A DNA stretch of 21,557 nucleotides, taken from contig JASBZK010000032.1 of the NCBI GenBank assembly GCA_029983505.1, forward strand, positions 1 to 21,557, given 5' to 3'. Of the stretch, positions 6,558-14,475 are shown piece by piece (positions within the stretch are counted from its first letter, which is position 1; each line of letters opens with the position of its first letter). Both the position numbers and the translations under genes were made by a program. This DNA is from Porphyromonas sp. (lineage in GTDB: Bacteria > Bacteroidota > Bacteroidia > Bacteroidales > Porphyromonadaceae). The notes under the pieces were generated by a model. The model saw only the letters and a list, made by a program, of their open reading frames with translations. It did no database searches and had not been told where the DNA came from.

Positions 6558-8191
6558 TCGAATTCGTCACCCCCGGAGACGGACAGTCTCGGGATTTTGC
6601 CTCGGACGAAGAGGAGAAGCCCGCTCTCGTCAAAGTTTACTCTTCGGCCGTCAGCGGCATCCACGCCTCTACCGTCGTCCTCGAAGCCCAGGCTCAGGAG
6701 GGCGCGGGCTTTACGCTCGTCGGCTTGCCGGATGCGGCCGTCAAAGAAAGTCAGATGAGAGTACAGGCGGCTATGGCAGAGTCGGGCTTCGGGTACCGCA
6801 ACCTCCGATACATCATCAACCTCGCACCCGCAGACCTCCGCAAAGAAGGGTCGGCCTACGACCTCCCTTTGGCCGTCGCCCTCGTCGCCCTCAACCATAG
6901 CTTTCCGACAGACCGCCTAAGCCGAACCATCGTCATGGGAGAGCTCTCCCTCGACGGCAGCATAAGGCCGATTCACGGCATACTCCCTATGGCGATGCAG
7001 GCTGCACGGGATGGTTTTACCGAAATGATCGTCCCGGAGGCCAATGCCCTTGAGGCCGCGGTCGTGGACGGTCTCCGTGTCTACGCGGGCACCACACTGA
7101 GAGACGTCATCGCTTTTGTCCGAGGCGACGGGTCCGCGTTACGGTGCATGAAGGGCGAAGAATACCACCTGATGGACGACGAGAGTGGGGATGCCCTTTT
7201 CTCCGGACTCGACTTCGCCGACGTCAAGGGTCAGGAGGTCGTCAAGCGTGCCATGGAAGTGGCGGCAGCGGGTATGCACAACATCATCATGGTCGGGCCT
7301 CCGGGCTCCGGCAAGTCGATGATGGCCAAAAGAATGCCCGGCATACTGCCTCTTCTGACCAAAGAGGAGGCTCTCGAGACGACGATGATTCACTCCGTGG
7401 CGGGTGTCCTGCCTCCAAACTCGGGATTGATGCGGACGAGACCTTTCCGGGCGCCGCACCACTCTACCTCTAATGTCGCCCTCGTCGGCGGGGGCACTTA
7501 TCCCAAGCCCGGAGAGATTTCTTTGGCGCATAACGGCGTGCTTTTCCTCGATGAGCTGCCGGAGTTTCAGCGCAACGTCCTTGAAGTGATGCGTCAGCCT
7601 CTCGAAGACCGCTACATCACCATATCGAGGGCGCGGGACAAAGTCCGCTATCCTGCCGCCTTTATGCTCGTCGCTTCGATGAACCCCTGTCCCTGCGGCA
7701 ATTACAATAACCCCCAGAAAGAGTGCACTTGCTCCGAGAGTATGGTGCGCAATTATATGGGGCGTATCTCCGGTCCCCTCTTGGACCGCATCGACATCCA
7801 GTGCGAAATAGCTCCTGTTCCTTTTGAGGCGCTCTCTTCGACCCAAAAGGGCGAGAGCTCGGCAGCCATCAAAGCCCGTGTCCTCAGAGCGCGCGAAATC
7901 CAAAACGAGCGCTTCCGCGATCTCCCCGGCGTCTACACCAACGCGCAGATGACTCCGCAGATGATGCAGCGATTTGTCCGTGTGTCGAGTGACGCGCTCT
8001 CGGCTCTCAAGTCCGCTATGGATCGCTTCTCCCTCTCTGCCCGTGCCTACGACCGCATCCTCAAAGTATCGCGCACCATTGCCGACCTCGACGGAGCGAA
8101 AGATGTCGGCGTGGCGCACATCGCGGAGGCCATCGGTTATCGCAAGCTCGACCGAGAGACGTGGGGGCTCAGCTCCCTCTCCCTGTACTGA
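6554..8191 (+). CDS. YifB/ComM family Mg-chelatase-like AAA+ ATPase
   Basis: The 545-residue protein belongs to the YifB/ComM family, hexameric helicases known in other bacteria to drive branch migration when transformed DNA recombines. LVKVYSSAVSGIHA (25-38) begins the Lon-like domain. The Walker A is GPPGSGKS (248-255) and the Walker B is GVLFLDEL (328-335). A cysteine cluster (Cys379, 381, 391, 393) precedes the sensor region, and the C-terminal helicase-linked domain follows. Compared with common family members it carries about 24 extra acidic residues before the usual VKVYS start; no later start codon fits. The ATG overlaps the stop of the lipoprotein gene, the third link in a coupled operon. 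The family call is firm. Confidence 0.94.
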   Translation: MIEFVTPGDGQSRDFASDEEEKPALVKVYSSAVSGIHASTVVLEAQAQEGAGFTLVGLPDAAVKESQMRVQAAMAESGFGYRNLRYIINLAPADLRKEGSAYDLPLAVALVALNHSFPTDRLSRTIVMGELSLDGSIRPIHGILPMAMQAARDGFTEMIVPEANALEAAVVDGLRVYAGTTLRDVIAFVRGDGSALRCMKGEEYHLMDDESGDALFSGLDFADVKGQEVVKRAMEVAAAGMHNIIMVGPPGSGKSMMAKRMPGILPLLTKEEALETTMIHSVAGVLPPNSGLMRTRPFRAPHHSTSNVALVGGGTYPKPGEISLAHNGVLFLDELPEFQRNVLEVMRQPLEDRYITISRARDKVRYPAAFMLVASMNPCPCGNYNNPQKECTCSESMVRNYMGRISGPLLDRIDIQCEIAPVPFEALSSTQKGESSAAIKARVLRAREIQNERFRDLPGVYTNAQMTPQMMQRFVRVSSDALSALKSAMDRFSLSARAYDRILKVSRTIADLDGAKDVGVAHIAEAIGYRKLDRETWGLSSLSLY

Positions 8192-8261
8192 GATTTTATA
8201 TTTCCCCAAAAGGCGTGCCGTCGCACTCCCGATCCGGTTCGCCAAACAATATACATACAAT

Positions 8262-8870
8262 ATGTCCACATTAGTAGATACGCGGGGCAAGCTCTGCCCT
8301 CTCCCTTTGATCCTCTTCCGCCAATCCCTCAAAGAACACCCTGAGGAGACGACCTTCGAGATCCTCACCGACAACGCCATCTCCTGCTCCAACTTGATGG
8401 ACTTCATTCGTGACCAAAAGTTTGGTGTCGCGCAGTCGGATGAAGGCGAAACCACGCGTCTTATGGTCACGGTCACGACGACGGTCGAAAACGAAACCAC
8501 GCTCGAAGCGCCGGCTCCGGTACCTGCAGAGCCCGGGAATACGGTCGTCGTACTCACGCACGACGCTATGGGGCACGGCAACGACGAGCTCGGTCATACC
8601 CTCATCAAAAGCTATCTTACGGCACTGGCGGAGGTGGCGCCTTTGCCCCAAAAGATTGTTTGCTACAACACCGGTGCCCTCCTTGCCACTGAGGAAAGCC
8701 ACGTCCTTGAGGCACTCCGAAAGCTCGAGGGCTTAGGTGTCGACATCCTGGTCTGCGGCCTCTGTACCGACTTCCTTCACCTCAAAGACCGCTTGGCTGT
8801 CGGCCGTATCTCCAATATGCTCGCTATTGCCGAAACCCTTGCCTCTGCCTCCAAGGTGGTTTACCCCTAA
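8262..8870 (+). CDS. yedF: Selenium-linked sulfurtransferase-like protein YedF
   Basis: The 202-residue protein has two domains. Residues 1-74 are TusA-like with the motif LCPLPLI (catalytic-type Cys12). A linker rich in Glu, Ala and Pro (75-92) joins it to a DsrE/DsrF-like domain (94-202) with Cys165 and Cys168 in VCGLCTDFL. This arrangement is the YedF family found next to selD and thought to handle selenium or sulfur for selenophosphate users. selD begins directly after its stop codon, which supports the call. A near-consensus -7 box, TATATTTC (8197-8204), lies in the 70-base gap after yifB, so it may have its own weak promoter. The family call is firm and the biochemical role is inferred. 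Confidence 0.9.
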   Translation: MSTLVDTRGKLCPLPLILFRQSLKEHPEETTFEILTDNAISCSNLMDFIRDQKFGVAQSDEGETTRLMVTVTTTVENETTLEAPAPVPAEPGNTVVVLTHDAMGHGNDELGHTLIKSYLTALAEVAPLPQKIVCYNTGALLATEESHVLEALRKLEGLGVDILVCGLCTDFLHLKDRLAVGRISNMLAIAETLASASKVVYP

Positions 8871-9926
8871 GTGAGTGACGGAGCCATGATCGATTTGCTG
8901 AAAGAAGCGGCCTACGGCGGCTGTTCCGCCAAAGTAGACCCGGCGGTTCTGGATAAATTGCTTGCCGGCATCTCCATCCCTTCGTCGCCGGAGGTGATGG
9001 TCGGCATCTCCGGTCACGACGACGCGGGGGTCTACCGGCTTAGTGACGAAGTCGCCCTCATTTTTACGACGGACTTTTTCCCGCCGATGGTCTCCGATCC
9101 GTATACTTTCGGACGCATCGCCGCCGCTAATGCCCTAAGCGACATCTACGCCATGGGAGGTAAGCCGCTCCTTGCGCTCAACTTGATGCACTACCCCTCC
9201 ATCCGTCTGCCCCTTGAGGGGCTGAAAGAGATCCTTCTTGGCGGGCAGAGTGCGATCGACGAAGCCGGTGCCCTCACCATGGGCGGGCATACGATAGACG
9301 ACGCTACGCCGCAGTACGGTCTCGCAGTCCTCGGCACCGTCCACCCCGACAAACTCATCACCAACGCCGGAGCCAAGCCCGGACAAGTGCTTATCTTGAC
9401 CAAAAAGCTCGGCGTCGGCGTCCTCGTCGCAGGACACCGTCTCGAGATGGTGCGCCAAGAGGACTACGACGAAGCTTTGGGGCAAATGCAGGCACTGAAT
9501 ACCTGTGGAGCCGTACTCTCCAAATACGGGGTCACGGGGGCGACCGACGTCACGGGGTTCGGTCTCATCGGTCACGGTCACGAGCTCGCGAAAGCTTCCG
9601 GCGTCGTCCTCGACCTTGAGCCGTCTCTCGTGCCGTCTCTCCCCGGAGCCGTTCCGCTCTTGGAGGACGGGTGCATCCCGGGCGCTGCCTTTCGCAACAT
9701 CCGTTACGTCGGAGACTTCTTCCGCCCATCGTCCCGAAGCACGCTCTCGCTCCGGTATCTCGTCGCCGACGCCCAGACGTCGGGCGGGCTTCTCGTCGCT
9801 GTGGATGCGGACAAAGCTCTCGATCTGCTCGGTGAGCTGACGGCCTCCTGTGCCCCCTCTGCCGCCATCATCGGCTCCTGCCTTGCCCCCTCATCCACCA
9901 CGCCGCCCGGCACCCTCCTCTTCTAA
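8871..9926 (+). CDS. selD: Selenide, water dikinase (selenophosphate synthase) SelD
   Basis: The 351-residue enzyme makes selenophosphate from selenide and ATP. YGGCSAK (15-21) matches the family active-site segment: the catalytic Cys and the Lys three positions later are present, while the second Cys seen in the E. coli enzyme is Ala. GHDDAGVY, FGRIAAANALSDIYAMGG and TDVTGFGLIGHG are conserved PurM/SelD nucleotide-binding motifs. The start is taken as GTG 8871, directly abutting the yedF TAA, because this gives a normal N-terminal length before the catalytic Cys; ATG 8886 is the alternative. No selenocysteine codon is needed, since the active site is TGT. The users of selenophosphate (SelA, SelB, SelU or labile-selenium proteins) are not in this window. 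Confidence 0.94.
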   Translation: MSDGAMIDLLKEAAYGGCSAKVDPAVLDKLLAGISIPSSPEVMVGISGHDDAGVYRLSDEVALIFTTDFFPPMVSDPYTFGRIAAANALSDIYAMGGKPLLALNLMHYPSIRLPLEGLKEILLGGQSAIDEAGALTMGGHTIDDATPQYGLAVLGTVHPDKLITNAGAKPGQVLILTKKLGVGVLVAGHRLEMVRQEDYDEALGQMQALNTCGAVLSKYGVTGATDVTGFGLIGHGHELAKASGVVLDLEPSLVPSLPGAVPLLEDGCIPGAAFRNIRYVGDFFRPSSRSTLSLRYLVADAQTSGGLLVAVDADKALDLLGELTASCAPSAAIIGSCLAPSSTTPPGTLLF

Positions 9927-9952
9927 TCCGTTTCTCACATCCAAACCGTCTA

Positions 9953-10044
9953 TATTTTTACACGTACCGGGAAGATATTCTTGGTACGTGTCTCTTTTTG
10001 TCCCGGGTCTGAGCGAAAAGATTTCCTTGGTACGTGTAAAAATA
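9953..10044. terminator. Nested palindrome between convergent selD and yqaA-like genes
   Basis: The outer arms TATTTTTACACGTACC (9953-9968) and GGTACGTGTAAAAATA (10029-10044) are a perfect 16-bp inverted repeat. An inner copy of the right arm, GGTACGTGT (9983-9991), can pair instead with ACACGTACC (9960-9968). Two alternative hairpins therefore compete for one left arm. Terminal A/T runs on both sides suit termination in both directions. The core 9963-9994 recurs at 3266-3297. Confidence 0.75.
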
Positions 10045-10075
10045 GTAGGGTGGTGGGAGACGAACTGAAGCTGAT

Positions 10076-10113
10076 GGGTAACCAAGATTCGGCTCCGTTG
10101 GAGCCGGTTGCCC
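10076..10113 (-). terminator. Hairpin directly after the yqaA-like stop codon
   Basis: GGGTAACC (10076-10083) pairs with GGTTGCCC (10106-10113), and inside it GGCTCC (10091-10096) pairs with GGAGCC (10100-10105). It abuts the stop codon of the leftward gene. No T-run follows on the minus strand, so it may aid RNA stability or act with the neighbouring palindrome. Confidence 0.5.
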
Positions 10114-10677
10114 TTATTGTCGGTCCTTCGTTTTGCGCACAAGGTACCAAACGAGGGCGATGAGGAGTATAAGCGTGAGGAGGGCGGGGATAAGCGGATG
10201 GGCGGAGACGAAGTCCAGAATCGCGTCCCAGTTGTCCGTCGTGTACTTGAGCCCTTCGCCCAGACCGACGTACCTCAGGAATTTGCCCGCCGTCATAAAG
10301 GCGAGTACCGACCAGACATTTGCCCTCAGAAGTCCGAGCGCCACGGCGAAGAAGTCGCCCACCCCGGGCAGGAAGACCCAAAAAGCCATCCACGAGCCTT
10401 TCCCCTGCAAGAAGCGTGTCCACTTGTCCACCGTCTCCTCTTTCATTCCGAGGTATTTGGTGATCCACTCCCTTTTGCCCAAGTGCCCGAGGAGGTAGCA
10501 GGTCATACCGCCGAGGACGTTGCCCGAAGTGGCAGAGAAAATGAGCGGCCAATAATCGGCCCCAGCGGCCATCACCCCCGCAATGACCACTTCACTGGAA
10601 AAAGGCAAAATCGTGGCGGCAAGAAAGGCGGCCAAAAAGACCCCTATGTAGCCGTAGTTGATGAGAAAGTCGAGCAT
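10114..10677 (-). CDS. YqaA/DedA-like (SNARE-associated type) membrane protein
   Basis: The 187-residue integral membrane protein has hydrophobic segments near 8-30, 45-65, 90-140 and 160-182. The N-terminal FLAATILPFSSEVVIAGV and the central GKREWITKYLGM followed by WVFLPGVGDFFAVALGLLR are typical of the YqaA branch of the DedA/VTT superfamily. Members of that superfamily are linked to lipid-carrier transport across membranes and membrane homeostasis; the substrate of this branch is not settled. It is the last gene of a leftward group, 39 bases after the unknown membrane protein. The family call is good. Confidence 0.85.
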   Translation of the reverse strand: MLDFLINYGYIGVFLAAFLAATILPFSSEVVIAGVMAAGADYWPLIFSATSGNVLGGMTCYLLGHLGKREWITKYLGMKEETVDKWTRFLQGKGSWMAFWVFLPGVGDFFAVALGLLRANVWSVLAFMTAGKFLRYVGLGEGLKYTTDNWDAILDFVSAHPLIPALLTLILLIALVWYLVRKTKDRQ

Positions 10678-10716
10678 AGCTTTTTGAATAAAATCAGAGC
10701 AGAAAGGAGGGCGCGC

Positions 10717-11613
10717 CTAAATCAGACTCCAAACGATGACCCCCGCCCCAAGCGCAAGAGCAGAGAGAAAGACCCATCCGGGAGCCTTCTCCCTGTCTCC
10801 GCTCAGGCCGATGAGGTGACGGAGAATGGAGGAGAGGAAGAAAAGGGTGATGACGGGAAAAGAGAGCCGGTCGCTGTACACGACGGCGAGCGCAAAGGCC
10901 ATCCAAGAGACACTGATCTGGAAGATAAGGATCCACTTGTGGCGGGCGATGGACCTGGGAGAGAGGACGTAGACTTTGGCACTCACGGAGATGAGGATGA
11001 CGAGCAACCCGAGGAGGAAAAGGAGCGTCTTCCCCTCCGGAAAGGCAATCCCGGCCAAGAGGGACGCTCTTCCCACGACGTATGCCCAAAGCCCCTCAGC
11101 CGAAGGCTCCGCAAAGAGGACGACAGAGAGCCACCACGCCGCCACAAAGGCCATCACGAAGGCGGAGAAGTGCTTCGAGGAAAGAAGCCTCAGGCGCGAA
11201 AACTTGTAGAGCAGATAGGGCGCGAAAAGTACGTAGGCGGGGTGGATGACGGTGAGCAGCCCCACGCCGAAGCCCACTTCGAACGCGATCACCGGTCCCC
11301 TCTTAAGCGCATAGGAGAGGAGTACCCGTGACGCAGTCTCCACGAAGAGTACCCCGGTAAGCACCGCCCACAGCAGTGGAAGGTCGCCGTCGCGAGGTAA
11401 GGCCAAAAGGGTGGCGAGAAGGAATAGCTCCGCGAGTCCCGTGTCCCGCTCCGAGCCGTAGCCGAGTACGTTGTGGCGGTGAAGGAGGACGATGAAAAGA
11501 AGGACGGAGAGCCAGAGAAAGAACGTCACCGCACCGGGGTGCGTGACAGAGGGGAGGAGCAGTTTGAGACCTGCCCAAACCGCACCTGCAAGGCTCCGGG
11601 GCTCGAGCGGCAT
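10717..11613 (-). CDS. Polytopic membrane protein of unknown function
   Basis: The 298-residue protein is almost wholly hydrophobic, with about eight to ten likely membrane helices separated by short basic loops (for example LHRHNVLGYGSERD and KFSRLRLLSSKHF). I do not recognise a catalytic motif. It begins inside the stop codon of purD (TAATG overlap at 11611-11615), so it is translated with purD. Flavobacteria carry a polytopic family (DUF6427) close to purD, and this could be a distant counterpart, but that is only a context guess. The gene is real; the function is unknown. Confidence 0.75.
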   Translation of the reverse strand: MPLEPRSLAGAVWAGLKLLLPSVTHPGAVTFFLWLSVLLFIVLLHRHNVLGYGSERDTGLAELFLLATLLALPRDGDLPLLWAVLTGVLFVETASRVLLSYALKRGPVIAFEVGFGVGLLTVIHPAYVLFAPYLLYKFSRLRLLSSKHFSAFVMAFVAAWWLSVVLFAEPSAEGLWAYVVGRASLLAGIAFPEGKTLLFLLGLLVILISVSAKVYVLSPRSIARHKWILIFQISVSWMAFALAVVYSDRLSFPVITLFFLSSILRHLIGLSGDREKAPGWVFLSALALGAGVIVWSLI

Positions 11614-12971
11614 TACTTCTTATCTTCGCGCTTGAAGATCCCTTCCCACAACTTCTTTGTCTCCTTGCGGATGTAGCCTTTCATAAAGGCAAGTAGGTCG
11701 GAGCCGATGTCGTTTCTCTTGTAGACTTTCTCGAAAGTGATGACTTCCGCTGCGGCGTAAGCCTTCTCCCGGGCCTCTTCCAGTCCGTAGCCGGTGGCAG
11801 AGACGGCAAGGACGCGCCCGCCGGCGGTCACGATACCGCCGTCGGCCGTGGACTTGGTTCCCGCGTGGAAGACGACGGCACCGAGCTTCTCGGCTTCTTC
11901 GATACCGGAGATGGTGAAGCCTTTGGCGTACTTCTCGGGGTAGCCCCCTGAGGCGAGGATGAGGGTGAGGGCTGTCTCTTCCGTCTCTCTCAGAGGCTCG
12001 AGGTCGCCGAGCTTCTCCTCTTTCAGCGCCAAGAGATAAGGCACGAGGTCGCCGTCGATGCGGCGCATCACGGACTCCGTCTCGGGGTCTCCCATCCGGA
12101 CGTTATACTCGATGACGAAAGGCTCGCCCTCTACGTCCATCAGCCCCAGGAAGACAAAACCCTTGTAGACATCCGGGGAGATACCGTCGACTGTCCTACG
12201 GACAATCTCTTGCTCCACCTTGTCCATAAAGTCCTTATTTGCGAAGGGGACGGGAGAGACGGAGCCCATCCCTCCGGTATTGAGCCCCGTGTCGCCGTCG
12301 CCAATCCGCTTGTAGTCTTTGGCGACCGGCAGCAGGGTATAGCTCTTGCCGTCGGTGAGGAAAAAGACGGAGCACTCTATACCGGAGAGGAACTCCTCTA
12401 TAACCACCGTGCGGCTTGCTTCTCCAAACTTCCCCCTCAGCATCTCCTCAGAGGCGCGCACCGCTTCGTCCTCCTCTTTGATGATGAGGACCCCTTTTCC
12501 CGCGGCCAGACCGTCGGCTTTAAGGACGTAAGGACCGTGACCGAGGCTGCGGATGAAGTCCGCTGCGGCTTCTATGCTGCCTTCGCCCGAGAAAGATTGG
12601 TAGGCTGCTGTCTTGATGCCTTGCCGGGCCATAAACTCTTTGGCGAAAGCCTTGCTGCTCTCCAAACGTGCTCCGAAGGCCGTGGGTCCGACGATATGAA
12701 GCCCAGAGAGGTCGGCGTCCCGGGAGAGGAAATCGACGATGCCGTCCACGAGGGGCTGCTCGGGTCCGACGACGAGGAGCTCGATGTCGTTATGCTTGAC
12801 GAAATCGGCTATGGCGGGGAAATCCGTTTCACTCAGTGCGACGTTGAGGCACTTCGGGAAAGAGCCTCCGTTGCCGGGCGCAAGGTAAAGGGTGTCGATG
12901 AGGGGGCTTTGGGAGATTTTCCAAGCGAGAGCTTGTTCGCGGCCTCCGCCGCCGAGGATGAGCGCGTTCAT
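11613..12971 (-). CDS. purD: Phosphoribosylamine-glycine ligase PurD
   Basis: The 452-residue ATP-grasp enzyme joins glycine to phosphoribosylamine, the second step of purine synthesis. MNALILGGGGREQALAWK is the standard PurD N-terminus. GPTAFGARLESSKAFAKEFM, YVLKADGLAAGKGVLI and NTGGMGS are the family ATP-grasp motifs, and the C-terminal domain follows. The open frame runs upstream to 13094, but those 41 residues are unlike PurD, so ATG 12971 is chosen. The protein is some 25 residues longer at the C-terminus than many PurD proteins, with a basic tail (KGYIRKETKKLWEGIFKRE). It leads a leftward group with the two membrane proteins and is divergent from the thioredoxin lipoprotein. Confidence 0.95.
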   Translation of the reverse strand: MNALILGGGGREQALAWKISQSPLIDTLYLAPGNGGSFPKCLNVALSETDFPAIADFVKHNDIELLVVGPEQPLVDGIVDFLSRDADLSGLHIVGPTAFGARLESSKAFAKEFMARQGIKTAAYQSFSGEGSIEAAADFIRSLGHGPYVLKADGLAAGKGVLIIKEEDEAVRASEEMLRGKFGEASRTVVIEEFLSGIECSVFFLTDGKSYTLLPVAKDYKRIGDGDTGLNTGGMGSVSPVPFANKDFMDKVEQEIVRRTVDGISPDVYKGFVFLGLMDVEGEPFVIEYNVRMGDPETESVMRRIDGDLVPYLLALKEEKLGDLEPLRETEETALTLILASGGYPEKYAKGFTISGIEEAEKLGAVVFHAGTKSTADGGIVTAGGRVLAVSATGYGLEEAREKAYAAAEVITFEKVYKRNDIGSDLLAFMKGYIRKETKKLWEGIFKREDKK

Positions 12972-13098
12972 AATCTTTCTTTCCTGTTCGTTTTGGGCGT
13001 TGTTTGGATTTTGCTTCGTAAAGATAGCCCAAAAATCGGACGTACCGATGCGATTCTCTTCCCCGGATGCCGGGTCAGGGCGGGGAAGTGTCAAATAA

Positions 13099-13130
13099 TT
13101 TGGATATCTTACCGGCGTATTTTACTTTTC
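13099..13130 (+). promoter_or_regulatory. Bacteroidetes-type promoter for the TlpA-like lipoprotein
   Basis: TTTG (13099-13102) is followed after 20 bases by TACTTTTC (13123-13130), which matches TAnnTTTG except for its last base. The ATG is 30 bases further on, and the leader is A/T rich, as is common in this phylum. Confidence 0.55.
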
Positions 13131-13160
13131 TCCCAAACACTTATTTTTAAAGGACAAAAA

Positions 13161-14300
13161 ATGAACAAACACGGACTCCTTGCGTTGCTCGCCGTTGCTT
13201 CCGCCGCGCTTCTTGCGGGCTGCGGGGGTGAGAAGAGCGCCTCTACTTTTACGCTCACCGGCTCCGGTCTCTCTTCCGACCTCAATGGCAAATACGTCTA
13301 CGTCTTCGCCTACAGTCGTGAGCCCATCGACTCTGTCCTCGTACAGGACGGCTCTTTCAAGCTCCTCATCGACAGCGTCTCCACTTCCGACGTTTACACC
13401 ATCTCCGACCGTGTCACGGGCAGCGCTGCCTTTGTCCCCGAAGCCGGCACCGCGGAGCTCCGCACCGAGACCGGCACCTTCGACGGCGCCCTCGTCTACT
13501 CGGTCACGCCCGAGAATGGGCTGAATACCCAAATCAGCGAGTTCTCTAAGCGCAAAAGCGAGGTCGAGAATCCCCTCCTTGCCCGTCACCAAACGTGGTT
13601 TGAACAGTGGCAGAAAAAAGACTCCCTGCCCGCCGAAGAGGTGAAGAAACTGGAGGCCGAAAAGCAGCTCATAGACTCCCTGTATATGTCCGAAATGAAC
13701 ACCTTCCACCAAAAGGAATACGAGGCCAATAAGGACAACCTCGTCGGTGCGATGATCTTCGGGTACCTGCCTTTTGAAAACGAAAACGACTTCATTACCC
13801 GCTACGAAGCCGCCAGTGACGCCGTCAAGAACTACTACTTCAATAGGGAAAACTACGCCCTCTTCAAAAAGAGCGCCTCTACCGACGCAGGTGCCGAATT
13901 TGTCGACGTGTCCATGACCGATGACAAAGGCGTGACGAAAAAGATCTCCGAGCTGTGGAAGCCCGACACCTATCTCCTTATCGACTTCTGGGCTTCTTGG
14001 TGCGGTCCCTGCCGCGCGTCTATGCCCCATCTCTCCAAACTCAATAAGACGCTCGGCGACAAACTCACCGTCCTCAGCATCGGCGGGCTTCAGGAGACGC
14101 CCGAGCAGAACCAAAAAGCACGGGAAGAGCTCGGTATGAACTGGACGACCTTCTTTGACGCCGAGAGCAAAGCCGCCGACGTCTACGGCGTGACCGCCAT
14201 CCCTAACCTCGTGCTCGTCTCTCCCGACGGTACCATCCTCGTCCGTACCAACGACCCTGCCGAGGTGGATGCCAAGCTCAAGGAAGCCGGTCTCCTCTGA
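13161..14300 (+). CDS. TlpA-like thiol-disulfide lipoprotein with DUF4369-type N-terminus
   Basis: The 379-residue protein starts with a signal peptide and lipobox (LLAG before Cys21), so it is an envelope lipoprotein. Residues about 28-130 form a beta-rich domain of the DUF4369 type, 130-245 are mostly helical, and 250-379 are a thioredoxin/redoxin domain. The redox motif WCGPC (280-284) lies in IDFWASWCGPCRASMPHL, and AIPNLVLVSPDG holds the cis-proline. Family members act as periplasmic disulfide reductases or in cytochrome c maturation-type roles; the partner is unknown here. The long open frame upstream to 12210 crosses purD and is spurious; ATG 13161 is preceded by an AAAGGA Shine-Dalgarno-like stretch. 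It stands alone between divergent purD and a terminator. It is a full redox counterpart to the cysteine-less protein at 5577-6557. Confidence 0.92.
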   Translation: MNKHGLLALLAVASAALLAGCGGEKSASTFTLTGSGLSSDLNGKYVYVFAYSREPIDSVLVQDGSFKLLIDSVSTSDVYTISDRVTGSAAFVPEAGTAELRTETGTFDGALVYSVTPENGLNTQISEFSKRKSEVENPLLARHQTWFEQWQKKDSLPAEEVKKLEAEKQLIDSLYMSEMNTFHQKEYEANKDNLVGAMIFGYLPFENENDFITRYEAASDAVKNYYFNRENYALFKKSASTDAGAEFVDVSMTDDKGVTKKISELWKPDTYLLIDFWASWCGPCRASMPHLSKLNKTLGDKLTVLSIGGLQETPEQNQKAREELGMNWTTFFDAESKAADVYGVTAIPNLVLVSPDGTILVRTNDPAEVDAKLKEAGLL

Positions 14301-14310
14301 ACCCCAATCG

Positions 14311-14362
14311 CCGCTTCGTGAGGGGGTACGTGAGAGGCACGCCTGACACGACCCCTAAGCGG
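14311..14362 (+). terminator. Hairpin after the TlpA-like gene
   Basis: CCGCTT (14311-14316) pairs with AAGCGG (14357-14362), and AGGGG further in can pair with CCCCT. A short CGTG/CACG stem lies inside. It begins 11 bases after the stop codon. The T-tract is poor, and the strong palindrome at 14388-14461 lies just beyond. Confidence 0.45.
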
Positions 14363-14387
14363 TGACGCAAGACGGAAATAAAAAGGT

Positions 14388-14461
14388 ACAGACCGAAAAT
14401 AAATTCTTGGTCAGACCCGGACTCATCTCTCGGTCTGACCAAGAAATTATTTTTGGTCTGT
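14388..14461. terminator. 30-bp inverted repeat between convergent genes
   Basis: The left arm 14388-14417 and the right arm 14432-14461 are reverse complements over 30 positions with only a couple of mismatches. The arms contain ACAGACC, AAATAA, TTCTTGG and TCAGACC, with a 14-base loop. A run of eight A follows on the plus strand at 14464-14471, which is a T-run for the leftward GT9 gene ending at 14476. It therefore probably terminates both transcripts, and it belongs to the palindrome family seen at 9953 and 19884. Confidence 0.8.
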
Positions 14462-14475
14462 GCAAAAAAAAGAAT

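Noticed and set aside
10108..11331. Plus-strand open frame of 407 codons over the yqaA-like and membrane protein genes
   Set aside because: The translation is highly charged and low-complexity, the mirror of hydrophobic coding on the other strand.
12210..13160. Upstream extension of the TlpA-like frame across purD
   Set aside because: The extension is antisense to purD and has no signal sequence; the lipoprotein signal peptide starts at 13161.
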